Position numbers and translations under genes: made by a program
Shown here: in pieces, positions 45,231 through 57,200 of the stretch
Position numbering within the stretch: the stretch's first letter is position 1
Layout of the letters: each line of letters begins with the position of its first letter
Notes under the pieces: model-generated
Told to the model about the DNA's origin: nothing
What the model saw: only the letters and a program-made list of their open reading frames with translations
Databases searched by the model: none
Assembly (NCBI GenBank): GCA_943737045.1
Contig: CALSFV010000224.1
Coordinates: 868,001-932,000 of the forward strand
DNA: 64,000 bases
Reading direction: 5' to 3'
Source of the DNA: Parapristionchus giblindavisi
Lineage: Eukaryota > Nematoda > Chromadorea > Rhabditida > Diplogasteridae

Positions 45231-46836
45231 GGGTTCTATTGGTTGGAAATGTTGATTATCGTTATCACAAATATTAGAAATATACTAATTATTAAGTGCT
45301 GTTCGTATATTAAAATGTTTTTTCTTGCTTTCCCATTTTTTTCATGTTTCTGAACCTCACAATTTAAGGATAAATATTGTAATACTTTTTGAATACTTGC
45401 ATATTTATTGAAAGCGTCGAAAAGTGAATGAAAGTTTGGATACTATCATATTCCTTTGTTTGGAGAATGTAGGAGTACTTGTTGTCCATCTATCCATCTA
45501 TCCTTCGTGCAATCCACCAAATGAAAACTGAGCGTATGAGAAATCACTGACTGAGAATCAAAACAGAAACTATCCAGAGTCAACCAATAATTTCAGTTTC
45601 TGCGGCGATCTTATCCATATCGGAAAACTCAACGCTAATTACTAATGAATTTTTTAAAAAAATATTTGCTTCATGAAAAACGATGCGACATGATGCAGCA
45701 TGAATCATGCTGCTGCGAGCAACATTTAGGGTGGGTGAGTGTGCGGGACTGCATTGATATTTCATTTTTTGGTTTGAGTAAGAAGATCAATTTTGAAATT
45801 AATAAAACATTTATAAAATATTATGTGCAATGATGATGTTTCTGTACCGCACAGTGTTTTATCAATAATAAATCACATTTTATGTTCGGTAGAGATAAAA
45901 GGGATTCAAATTTTGTGGAATGATACTTCATGGATCGTCATCATTATTATCTGTTATTTTATTTTGTTTATTGCAAAAATCATAAAATGACTTTGGCGTG
46001 GAAGTGAACGTTTTATGCTATCTATGGATGAAAGACAATCGTCGATCGATTGATCAATCAATAAATCGATTTTGATCTACTCAGTATGGTCGCTGTCATA
46101 CTTCGCCAAACACGGCCTCGACATTGACGAATACTCTGCAATGATTCAAAATGTTGTTTGATCTTTGATCTTTGATCTCTGATATTACCTCAATATTCCT
46201 CATTAATGAGAGATCATACCCTACTCTAACAACTTACTCCAATGTGTGATTCATCATCGTTCCTTTTAGTGATCACCGACGAAACGGAGGCGATAGTTGA
46301 TAGGGACTTAATACATAATTTATTGCTCTACTAAAAATAATTTGTAAAATAAAATTCTAACTTTAATATAATAAATATATTTTACAAAATAATATTTCAA
46401 CAATCCTTACTATCTTATTGTGAGCGACCGATCGGAGCCAGTGTGAATTATGAAAATGATTGGAAGAAGAACGGACTAGAAAAGAGACGACAAATATGCA
46501 AATTAGTTTAATTAAATCAATTTAATTAAATCAGATTTTGTTTCATTACATTCATGAAAACCCAGCTGACAATGAGTTAACATCTCTAAACCAGTCGATA
46601 AAGTTGTTTGAATGTTGTATATTTAAAACAGTTGAACAATGCAGTGACCTGCTCGTCTAGTGTATTCTTGAGATAATTTAGCACAAAAAATACTTTATTT
46701 TCTTTCTCTTTATTGCCAAACAATATAATTCATGAGTGCATTGACGATTCTTTATCTCTCTCGGTCTAACTCGTATTGATTTATCTCATAAAACGGTCTG
46801 CTCTATCTTCTCTACTCTTGGAAATGTATTGGATTG
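45231..46836. other. Downstream of gene E: shuffled pieces of the cluster units, no intact gene
   Basis: 45340-45440 matches the RING-gene 3' flank (AATTTAAGGATAAATATTGT). 45510-46080 matches the spacer at 25930-26460. 46081-46150 is a relic of the last coiled-coil exon. 46230-46500 matches the coiled-coil upstream block (CATCGTTCCTTTTAGTGAT, GTGAGCGACCGATCGGAGCC). The middle of the coiled-coil gene is missing. Confidence 0.55.
46075..46150 (-). pseudogene. Relic of the last coiled-coil gene exon
   Basis: On the minus strand this matches 26522-26463 (GTGTTTGGCGAAGTATGACA and the ACTGAG-TAG stop). No neighbouring exon is kept except a trace of the preceding donor region near 46190. Confidence 0.6.
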
Positions 46837-46841
46837 CTTGA

Positions 46842-46886
46842 CTTGGCGGCCTTCTTGGCTCCCTTGGCGGATGGCTTGGGTGGCAT
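46842..46886 (-). pseudogene. Histone H2B N-terminal fragment
   Basis: The minus strand from the ATG at 46886 reads MPPKPSAKGAKKAAK, the N-terminal tail typical of nematode H2B. After residue 15 the sequence diverges (SSNPIHFQE) and hits a stop, so the histone fold is missing. The flanking 46890-47050 is GC-richer than the region and might be histone promoter spacer. It is a truncated gene copy, not a functional histone. Confidence 0.82.
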
Positions 46887-47074
46887 ACTGACGATGAGGG
46901 TTGGTCACAAAGTGTGGTGAGGTTGAGTCGAAAGAGTCTCCTTAATACGGAGTCGAGCGATCCGTGGCTCCGCCTTCATTTACGCGCGAAGAAGAGACGC
47001 CTTGAACGATCGGGCACTAACACCAATTCGGAATATCGCATTCTCTGTGGCGATTGTTCTAATTTTATATTGAT

Positions 47075-47210
47075 TCATTATTCGCATTGTGCTTCGAGTT
47101 CTCCAATATCTCATATATATTTAAACCCAAAAGCAATGTAGTGTAACTAGATCATTTGAGCATTATTTGTATTCACATCTAATCTCCATTTCGATAATGG
47201 ATACATAGGA
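47075..47210. repeat. Repeat shared with 39230-39365
   Basis: A direct-orientation match including CATTGTGCTT, ATATATTTAAACCCAA and TCTCCATTTCGATAATGG. It is followed by a poly-C run at 47231-47244. Confidence 0.6.
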
Positions 47211-47524
47211 CCATAGTGAACTAGGAGAACCCCCCCCCCCCCCCATTTGCAGCCTTGAGATATCTATCCCTGGCCTATTTTATACTAATTTATACTTCAA
47301 ACAATCTTCACTCATCACATTTATGTGTCTCGTTTCGTGCATACGCACGTTGATAAAATGAATACAATGTACAGCAACCACAGTATATGTAACATTCTCT
47401 ACGAGGATTAATACCTTCTACCGACGAATTATCGATTTCTCGGATCTGGTAGATTATCCTAGCAACGTTTGAAACTACTTTTGGGCCTTCACCTCGCTGT
47501 ATCGTACACGCAACAAAATTCGTC

Positions 47525-48212
47525 AAACACTATTTGAGCATAGGGTTATTTGCTACTTTTACTATTTTCATTATTATTTCTATGTTTCCCATATTAAGTT
47601 ACCTACTGGAGCACAAAATAAAATCGAAAAAACGTCTCTTAAATGACTTGTCGAATTTTAGTCAGTTTGCGATTCTTCAAAGGTGTGTGGCAACTACAAA
47701 CTACAACTTTATTTTCCTTGGTTTCCGTCAACGGCCAGCTTTTTAAAGCTTATTTCATGTATTTGTCATGCTATTCGTACTATTTTTCTTTTAAAATTAT
47801 TGTACTTCATCTTCTTCAGGTGCCTGATCGAAGACTCTAATAGAACGGTTGTCGTAGCTTATAACAGCTACAACGAAGTGTGACGGATCAGTCGACGATC
47901 AGGCACCTGGAGAAGATGAAGTACAATAATTTTAAAAGAAAAATAGCACGAATAGCAAAACAAATTACATGAAATAAGCGTAAAAATGCTGTCCGTTGAG
48001 GGAAGTCAAGGAAAATAAAGTTGTAGTTTGTAGTTTCCACAAACGTTTGAAGAATCGCAAACTGACTTTTCTTTGTCGGCTCAAATTCATTCAAGAGATG
48101 TTATTTCGTTTTTATTTAGTGCACCAGTAGGTAACTGATCATGGGAAACATAGCAATAATAATGACAAATTGTAAAAATAGCAAATAATCCCATGCTCAA
48201 ATCGTGTTTGTA
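47525..48212. mobile_element. Foldback element of about 690 bp upstream of gene F
   Basis: The left arm about 47525-47832 is the inverse of about 47893-48212, with a 60-bp loop. The tips are CAAACACTATTTGAGCAT and ATGCTCAAATCGTGTTTG. The arms include CAGGTGCCTGATCG / CGATCAGGCACCTG at the loop side. The open frames read here are palindrome shadows. Confidence 0.8.
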
Positions 48213-48282
48213 AAATTCACAAACATTTTCAGACATTTAGTAACTTGTAGTTATCGTTTATTTCTTTATTTTCAGCCGTATC

Positions 48283-48649
48283 ATGAGATTTGTATTGCGT
48301 GATGAATACTCGGTAGGCCGTTTCGGATATTTCTATCAAATTTCTAACGGTATGACTAAACTATGAATACTGTTGTTATTGTATTGATCAATATATAGAT
48401 GAATTTGTTCACATTTCGCTTGAAGAAAATGATGCAAAATTCATCACATGGATCAGAGGGTTCGTTATCTTTGAAATGTTTATATTATTTATATTTTATG
48501 ATGATATAAATTATAAAATTTATACCGGACCTGCAGCGCTAATATTTAGCTTTTAGAAAGATGCGTGCTGAGAAAAAAATTGATTGGCACGAGCCCTCCG
48601 GAAGATTCGGAATTATTGATAATGTTTTCTTCTTTCGAAGCGTATGTTT

Positions 48650-48744
<95 letters not shown>

Positions 48745-51587
48745 TCCTTCAGATAAAACGTAAATAATCAAGGGAAAAGAAATTTCTAGCATTTTCTCAT
48801 TTCTAGTTAACTAATTACAGCACGGTATAATAAAAAAGGCTGAACTATTAAACGAAAGTATTGTGATCACGGATTCGGCACAAGTAAAGATGAAAAAGGT
48901 TAGTATTTACCAATAGCAATGTAATTTTCGATGCTGCAATAAATAAATTTTACAGAAAATGAAAAATAAATCAATATTCAAAGATGACTGTTCGAACTAT
49001 TTTATTGAAAGAGTTGAACATCCGAATGTATCATTTGCTCTTTCGTTCAATGACGATTATCGATCGAGTATGGGAATGGAGTTTATTTCCATTGAAGATC
49101 TAAAGCAATTTGATTCAATTCATGTATATCAGTAAGTTATATTTATATTTATTATGTTTGATATGAATAATTCGAAATATAATAGTAAATAAATGTATTT
49201 CAAGGAACATGTTATGTGGCATAACGAATGATAAACGCGCTTATGGTAAAGCTTCCATACGTCGCTATCAAACTAAGTCAGAAATGTATCTGGAGAAGAA
49301 AGGATTACCACTTGTAGGGTATTTATGCCATTATAAAGGAAAACCCCAAGCAAATTATGCTCTCTCCGCATTAGCAATATTCTCTCGTAGACAAAGAAAG
49401 CGAGAGGGTGTGGCCAGAGTGGAGAGAGTTTCGAATTAGCTTGGGATGTCTTTAATCGCAGCGTTATTTATATTAGAATATCTACAGGTCCTAACAAGAT
49501 CAGTGATAATCAATCATTGGATCTTTTATATGTGCCCCGATAAGCAACTTGTATCAGTAAATATAAATGATCTATCATATGAAATTGTAAAAACCAAGTA
49601 AGTCGAAGTTGTTATAATGATATGAAATTAAACGTGATTATTCAGTTTCGAGAAAAACCCGATAATTGTTGGAATTGACACGAATGGCGTTTTGTATGTA
49701 GAGACTCGCACCCGGAGCAGGTATTAACGATTAACGAATTTTCGAAAACAAAATAAGTGTCGTTAATTTTTTCGTTAATGAAAATCAGGCTTCTCGATGC
49801 CGGAGAAACTGATTTTCTTAGTCACTCGAATATTTTCGTGAACAAACTATGAAGACAGAAAGGGTGCAACAGTTTTTCCACCTAACGTACACTATTTATT
49901 TTTTCATGATTCAGCTTATTGATCGCTAGAAACATCAATGAACCATCAGGCCCATGCAGGGAAAGGCGCACCTTTTGAAAATTGATTAACTTCTGCAAAC
50001 GGCCAACCAACGACTACCGGGTATTTCGAAGCATAAAGTCTACTTTAAATCTTCACTTGAAGTAGAATTCTAAGTCTGCTTAAAGTGATGTGGTATACTG
50101 TAATGCATTTCGTCAAATGTTCTTTCATTTAAAGTAGACTTAAAGTCTGCTTCAATCGTGTGATGTAGTTTAAGCAGACTTTTAGTTTCGAATTACGAGA
50201 GTCTGAATTGACCACTGCACTATGCGTTATATGATATGGTTGCGCTAACTTCTCGCATATCACTTTACATTCGTACAAAAGACATGTCAGGGTTTTATAA
50301 GGACATTCGAGGGTCTCCACCCCTTATAGGCAATGCTATTTATAAGACATATTTTTGTTTTTATTTTTAAAACAATAGTTATCTATATTTAAAGATGGGG
50401 ACCCACGAGTTTTTTCATGACTAAACTGGCTAGGCAGAAATATAGATCACATCTCCCTGTATCCAAAAACAATTTTCTCTAAAATTATAGGTGCACTGGA
50501 ATACCGTTATCCGAGCTCAAAGTTCGTTATTAACCCAAGATATCCTCAGGGAACGCGCGCAATTTCAAATATGAAAGACAAATGTATTGCAAATTGCAAA
50601 CGGGAATCGAACCCGCGTGACGCGGTTACAAGCGCCGACTACTAACCACTGAGCCACACGCTCTATGCGCTCAATCTCTCAATTCTAATAGAGAATAGAG
50701 TGCCACTTCCTGCCTCCCATGTTAGAGATGCCAATAGTGCACCCCGATTCTCCTGGTCCCCCTTCTTTAAGGGCTATAACTATTCATGTTATTCTTATAA
50801 ATAAACGTGTTCGGGGAAAAATTCGTAGTTTGAACGATTAACAAAAGGGGATTAAGAAAAAAATAACAACTTTTATTTCATTAATTTAACGACTTAACGA
50901 AAATTTGCATTAACAAAGATCTCTGGTCGCAAATCGAAAACTTGTTTTAGCGGATCCGAATGGTCTACTCACATTTATTCCACTCAACTTCCAGCGAAAT
51001 ATATCGTAAGTCCATCTTGACCTTTGACTCTGAACCCTTTAACTTTTATGAACCTTACAGATCAAACCCGATAGCGTAAATAAAAGCGAAAGTTCTCTGT
51101 ATCACGAGCTTGAGGACTTCCAATGCTGTCAAATATGTATGGAAAAGTTTGGTTAGTTTATCTTCCATTTTATTCAAATTACCTTTGCGCAACTACTCGT
51201 TTATTATCGATTACTTTGTTTTTAAAGATGCATATATCCGAGTTCCTCATACTCTTCACTGTGGTCATACATTCTGCAAAAAATGCATTGAAGCGATCAA
51301 AAAAGATGAGTGGTCTGTTTCATAAATCAAATTTACAATTTAAACAACATTAATTACAGCTATTCTTGTCCAAATTGCCGAAGAATAAGTAAAATTGTTG
51401 ATGAGCAATATTTCGCAATCAACCGACTTGCGTTCAGTGAGTAGACTTCAACAAATTTTTGTAATGTGGGAAATTTTGTTTACAGAAGTTGCTGAATTGG
51501 AGAGTGACGAATCCAAGAATAGCACCTTTTGTGAATGCGTCCACTGTAAGGAGGTATGCAACTTCTCTATAATTATAATGATAACAT

Positions 51588-51676
<89 letters not shown>

Positions 51677-52599
51677 TTTACTATTGATATATGACTCCAT
51701 TCCTTTCGTTCTTACAAAAAATCTTTTCAATCGAGATTTTGAAATTTCCAGGATGTTCAAACTTCTCGAATTAGAATTTGTACGGAACTAAATTGTACAG
51801 AGGTAAGCAAGTGTAATGTTCGCTTTATTGTTGCATAGAGTGATGGAAAATTATTTCAGTACGATAAACCTATTTGTGCCAGTTGTTCTTATGAAGAACC
51901 TCATATTGGCCATTATACTGTTAAATATAATCAAAAGGTACAACTTGATTGTTTTTAATATTATATTCACATACTATAAAATACAAGAAACAATATAAGA
52001 AATTTATTGCACTTTGTATCTATTTTCTTAAACTATCACCACATAAGGAATATTACTATTATTAAAGCCTTGAATATCAGCATTTTTTTTGAAAAACGGA
52101 TGACAAGAAATATGTGAAAATTGTATTTACTCAGCTCCTTACTAAATCACAAGATCATGTGAGAATGAACAAAGAAGAAATGGAATCGAAAAAAGATGAG
52201 ATATTGTCGAAGTATAAACTATTCATTGATTTACAAAATGAACTTACAAAGGTAATCGATAAAATAAAATAGGTTACAATCATGCGAGGTTCAGAAAATG
52301 TCGAATGTGCAACTTCGTGAACTAGTTTCCACTACTGCAGATTCTATTTTCACACAGGAAGTATGCAAATAAAATGCTTATTTTAAATATAAATAACCTA
52401 ATTTAGGAAGCTAACGAACTGAACTCGAAAGTTGATGAATTGAGTGATACCATCATTCAATCTGCTAATGTTATCATTGATTCGATAGACACAGCTATTA
52501 GATTGACTAGAGTGAGTTTACTTTATTTTTACTGATCATTGTAAGATCTTTGAAAATAATTACTAATATTTTTTTCAGGAACAATTATCCAAATTGTAA
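48283..52599 (+). CDS. RING / B-box-like / coiled-coil protein, paralogue F (524 aa if the exon-8 insertion is spliced out)
   Basis: Exons: 48283-48349, 48399-48459, 48557-48641, 48821-48898, 48956-49131, 49205-49313, 49488-49597, 49646-49720 with 50951-51005, 51061-51151, 51228-51312, 51360-51436, 51486-51553, 51752-51802, 51860-51937, 52135-52251, 52295-52360, 52407-52511, 52579-52599; 1575 nt in frame. It is closest to E and, like E, lacks the helix exon. The RING (CQIC, HCGHTFCKKC, CPNC) and B-box-like residues (CVHC, CASC, HIGH) are kept. Exon 8 is interrupted by 1.2 kb of repeats, but a GTATTA donor and a TTGTTTTAG acceptor at the edges would restore the frame with three codons fewer than E. 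Otherwise the gene is broken. It ends EQLSKL. Confidence 0.78.
48648..48745. repeat. (TTTA)n microsatellite in intron 3 of gene F
   Basis: About 98 bp of uninterrupted tetranucleotide repeat. Confidence 0.97.
49332..49455. mobile_element. MITE of the CCCCAAGCTAATTT family in intron 6 of gene F
   Basis: It has the ends AACCCCAAGCAAATTATGC-like and ATTAGCTTGGGATGTC, with the inner CTCTCGTAGACAAAGAAAGC box. It is absent from intron 6 of gene E. Confidence 0.65.
49721..50950. mobile_element. Composite 1.2-kb insertion in exon 8 of gene F
   Basis: Gene E has an unbroken exon here. The edges contain imperfect inverted sequences (GGTATTAACGATTAACGAAT against TTAACGAAAATTTGCATTAA). Inside, in order: a reversed SINE tail (about 49825-49960), a relative of the 5213-5420 MITE (about 50015-50205), and a tRNA-like copy on the minus strand (50590-50664). 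The tract therefore grew by nested insertion. Confidence 0.72.
50590..50664 (-). repeat. tRNA-like sequence (tRNA-Thr-like, loop TGT), probably a relic
   Basis: On the minus strand it shows a perfect A box (TGGCTCAGTGG), an anticodon loop CTTGTAA (TGT, Thr) and a perfect B box (GGTTCGATTCC). The anticodon stem has mismatches and no matching acceptor stem is found, so it is called a tRNA-derived relic. It could still recruit polymerase III. Confidence 0.6.
51592..51676. repeat. (AAT)n microsatellite in intron 12 of gene F
   Basis: About 85 bp of uninterrupted trinucleotide repeat. Confidence 0.97.
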
Positions 52600-52675
52600 T
52601 GCTCCAATTCTTCGTAATTCTCAATTTCATTTATTACAATACATACTGTTATAATTTTTAATTGTTGTATTCTGT

Positions 52676-52825
52676 GGCCGTATGCATGAACAACGGAAAA
52701 CCGTTTTCCGGGAAATGTGACGTCATTAGCGTAGGAGGAGGCGTTTTCCAAAAATCCTACGCCTACGCTAATGACGTCACATTTTCCCGGAAAACGGTTT
52801 TCCAGTTGTTCTTGGATACGGCCAC
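52676..52825. mobile_element. MITE with GTGGCCGTATGCATGAACAA ends
   Basis: A 150-bp near-perfect palindrome just after gene F, with inner GTGACGTCATTAGCGTAGG / CCTACGCTAATGACGTCAC. A diverged copy lies at 57658-57806 in an intron of gene D. Confidence 0.88.
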
Positions 52826-52894
52826 TGTTATAAATACTTTGTACTCTCTTTTTCACATATCTGAACCGCTTCAATAAAGGACAAGCCTTGTTAT

Positions 52895-53100
52895 TATTTC
52901 ATTACTCAGAACAGTGAGAGGGCATTATTTACAAGGGAATGCTCGCAACTTATCCGGGCCATATGAGATGACAATAACATGACTAGGATCGGTTTTCGAT
53001 GCTGATTACGAATCCGTTTTCAAACGTTGCCCAATCGAACTGAGCTTCGAGAAAATCGATATTGAAATTCTACTACAGTAATTTATTCCATACAACAGTG
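52895..53100. repeat. Half-copy of the 59488-60084 element
   Basis: It shares GGCCATATGAGATG, GCTGATTACGAATCCG and CCAATCGAACTGAGCTTCGA with the left end of the element at 59488. No right end is nearby. Confidence 0.6.
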
Positions 53101-53209
53101 CATCTATAAAAGGTATGGATTATACCAAGCCACAATCCGTGCTCGAAATATTCTTGTAAATATTTATAATGCCATATAATTTTGTCACTTTGACTTTGAC
53201 TTAGACTTT

Positions 53210-53450
53210 GGAATGTCAGGAGCGGTATATCCGTATTGTCAAGCAGGCCGATTTGACGAGCAACGTAAAGTTTTCGTGGGTTATTCGACTATTCTAATCA
53301 AGTTTCATATGCTGACGTTTTCTTGAATGGAGATGAATTCTCTCAGAGACGAACGGATAGATCTTGTGGATAAGAAGATTCCCCGTCTTTTGGCCCCCTC
53401 TGCATTTAATGTGCTGATAGGATAAATAATTGAATTGAATTGAATTGAAT
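53210..53450 (+). repeat. Retroelement 3'-end-like sequence with (GAATT)n tail
   Basis: It ends ATAAATAATTGAATTGAATT, a short tandem tail typical of non-LTR 3' ends, preceded by AAGAAGATTCCCCGTCTTTT. A similarly built tail, (TTTGA)n, is at 59760-59795. No protein-coding part is kept. Confidence 0.5.
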
Positions 53451-53499
53451 AATTTTGTCGTGTACTGTAATTCAATTAATATTCCATAATATCAGATAT

Positions 53500-54250
53500 A
53501 TTCTTTTGATTACATCGATTAAAATGTTGCAAATGAGAAAGAGAGGAGAGAATGGAAAATGGTTTGATGATAAAGGTGAAGGTACAACCCGTTATTCAAG
53601 GCACACGAAGTAATGCGGGTGATCACTGCTAGGACTGCAATAATTGAATAGAGTTAAAACAAATAAATAGAGAATTGAATAGAGGTTTGGTGAATAGAGA
53701 TAAATGAAATAATTATATCCATGAGTGAAAGATAATCATCTCCTCTTAATATCTCACCATCCCTCCCTATCTCTCTCTCTCTGCCTCTTCCCCTTTCTCT
53801 CTCTATCTGTTTGAGTGACCTAACCAGGGTAACTTACGGTATATAACAGTGACCTAGCTAGGACAAGTGAGGTAAGACTTGGCAAGACGCCATGCGCTCA
53901 TCTTTCAATGCCATTTCATTTGGTCCAATAATATACTTTTAAACCATCAAATGTATCGCATAATATAATAATTACACCATTTCTTTCCATTTTATATTAA
54001 TTGAACCCTTGACTAATCCGTCTGTCTCACGACTACTTTCTTGGAAAATTTCTTCCCGAAATATCTAAATTAAGCACTCTTACATTCTTCTAAAGAAATG
54101 TGTATATATATATATATATCTATATATATATATATATGCCCCTTCATTTCACTCTCTCAGTTAGCTATCACATTATTTCAATAACTATTATCGTATAAAT
54201 TATATGAATTCCCTTTTAGCGATTTAACTATAATTAAGTTAAGCCTTGCA
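53500..54250 (+). promoter_or_regulatory. Conserved upstream region of RING gene D
   Basis: It contains the family upstream block: GAGTGACCTAACCAGGGTAA near 53813, GTGACCTAGCTAGGACAAGT near 53850 and CATTTCATTTGGTCCAAT near 53920. A short TA microsatellite lies at 54100-54136. The promoter function is inferred from conservation only. Confidence 0.4.
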
Positions 54251-57200
54251 ATGGATTTTGTAAAGCGCGAGGAATTTTCGACAATTAGCATACGATGGGT
54301 CTACCCAAGAGGTATGAAAGAAATGAAGATAAATGCGTTTCAAATTCAAATTTCAGTTAAAGATTCTCCTAGTCACACATGTATTACTACTTATCCAGTA
54401 AAATGGATGAAAGAGTGTGTTTTTTTTCTTTTTCAATTTTTTACTTTATTCAATGATGACATTCATTAATATTAATTATATATATATATACTAATTAATT
54501 TTAATTTTAATGTTGATTTATTGATTTAAGATCGAAACGTTTTGAACATACAATCGTATGTACTAAAGAATTTGGAATGTGCTACAAATCATTATTATAC
54601 CTCCACGTTAGTTTTAATGTGTTAATCTTGAATTTGAACACTGCCAACATGTAAATTAAATTTAAACTAAATTATTTTTGATCTAAAAATTTAATGAAAG
54701 GGAGTTATAGGATGGAATACTCAAGAAAGCAGATATTGAGAATGATAAAATCGTAACCTCAGATATTGCGATGGCAAGTATAAAACTACTTTACGGCAAT
54801 AAATAGTAGCTTTTACAGATTGAGAAAGGAGTAAAAATACACACAAAGAATTGTTGTTTCCATTATTTCATTGAAAGAGTTGACCATCCAAATACTATAT
54901 TCGCCGTTCCATTAAATGAGGATTATCGATCAAATAATGGAATTAAATTCTATATTAAAATTGAAGAGTTTGAAAAACTAAACCATATTATTGTAAATCG
55001 GTCAGTGAAAATTTAGAGAATCAGTTGATTCTAAATGATAAGAATTTGTAGGAATTTCTTGTTCGTTATTATTGATTACAATAATTCTTCCTCTATTCGT
55101 CGATATAAATCAGATTCAGACGAATATTTAGAGAAAAATGAATTACCAACGGTATTGTTACTTAAACTTTAAAATAATGATGCGATTTGAGTTTATACCA
55201 TTACAGGCCCTTTCAAAATCAGCAGCATTCAAAAATTATATTTTTTATTTCTCCATTGTAAACGAACTTATCGCAGTGAATATGAATGATCTTTCTTGGG
55301 AAATTATAAAGACAAAGTAAATAGCATTTAAATTGTATTTTCTTTGTAAATACATTTAACAGATTATTTAAGCTTGAGAATGATGGTGAAAATAGTTGAA
55401 ATTTATGAGAATGGAATTATGACAATACAAGATGGTTTCTCTAAATCGTATCTCTACTTTGCTCAAATACCCGATAAGTACAATGTATGTATTATCTTTT
55501 TCGCACTTTCTTCAATTTCCTTAAATTCTGTTTTTCAGATACAAGATTTTGAGGAGAAAATTGAACTGCGAAGCAAAGAATTGGAGAAAGAAATAGAAGG
55601 AATTAAGGAATTGAAACTGCACTACGAGAGAACATTGAATGAGGTGATTATAAACGAATTTATCATAAGTAAAGTTTAAGACCATTTTAGCTGGGGGGGA
55701 TTAGAACGCTTCTCGAATTTGCGTGCCATCCTTGCGCAGCGTATTCAAGCAATTTCGAAACATTGCATTTATTTATTTTCAATTACATCAGTTCGGTGTG
55801 ATCGATTTAGTTTTTTTTTTGACAAGTCACCTGTGTCAAGCATTTCTCGATAGTGTCAACCTTGCAATAGTCTTCCAGCTCAAATTGAAAGTTCTCAGCG
55901 TTTTTTTCCAGAAGAAGACGTATTCGAAAGCTGTAAAAGAAAGTTCGCAGAATTCTGAAATTGAGGATTTACAAAGTTGTGAAATATGTGCTGAGAAGTT
56001 TGGTAAGTTACTCGATTATTCAATTCTTACAAAACTAAATTTATTAACTTCTTTCGAAACTTAGAGATGGTGAGTCCAGTGAAAGGTCTTCACAGTGTTC
56101 TCTGTACTTTTGCATCCTTACATCTTTTGCATCGTGTTTACGCGCCTACGACGTCACGTAAAAAACGTTACATTTGGCTTACGGCGTGTCGTCGTTAATC
56201 TTGGAGTTCGTTGGGTCCCAAGCGGAAACCCCTGAATGACATTGGGGATACTGTAAAAGCTACCGTATCATTAATGATTGACTACCGTGACCTTTTACAG
56301 TAATTTCATGGACCATCAGGGTTTTCCACAAGAGACCCAACATACTCCAAATTACGCGCGCGTAAGCCAAATGGAACATTTTTTACGTGACGGCGTAGGT
56401 GCGTAAGGCAAATGTAACGATGCATTTGAAAGCAAGAGGGTGCTCGAAATATTACCTACTAAAAAAATATATTATACCGAGTTGAAAAGTTTATGTACAT
56501 GGTATTTTCTTTATTTATTGCATTATGGTTCATTTAAAATATTATTTGAGATATTTTCTGATTGCAGAATCAGTGGTTCGAGTTCCTCATACTCTTCATT
56601 GCGGTCATACGTTCTGCAAGAAATGTATTGAAGCAGTGAGAAATGGTGACAGGTTCGATAAATTTTAGCAAACGTTTTAGTTATAATGAATCACATTTAT
56701 TATAGCTACATTTGTCCAAATTGTCGGAGTGGAAACAAAATTATAAATGGACAATTTTTCCCGATCAGTAGAGTTTCCCTCAGTGAGTTTTTCGCTTTTT
56801 TAAATTCAATCTTATATCATTTTCTAACACAGAACTGGCTGAACTAAAGGAGATTGCAAAAAATACTAAATATATAAATACAATTGATTGCGCTCACTGT
56901 AAAGAGGTAAGCTACTAACAGAAACTCCTATTCTTCCACTTTTCTTTCTTCTTTAAAATTTAAGGAAATTTCAGAATGTTCAAGCTTCTCAAATAAGAAT
57001 TTGTACTGAAATAAATTGCATTGAGGTAAGAAAATGATCCACTTATTTAATTCATTTCTTAATTATCCAATTTTTCATCAATTTTTTGTAATAGTAAAAA
57101 ATATTATTATCCTTTTTTTCAATTTTTCTGATACGGCATTTTTCAGTACAATCAACCAATTTGTGGTAATTGCTGCTGGGAAGAACACCATGTTGGACAT

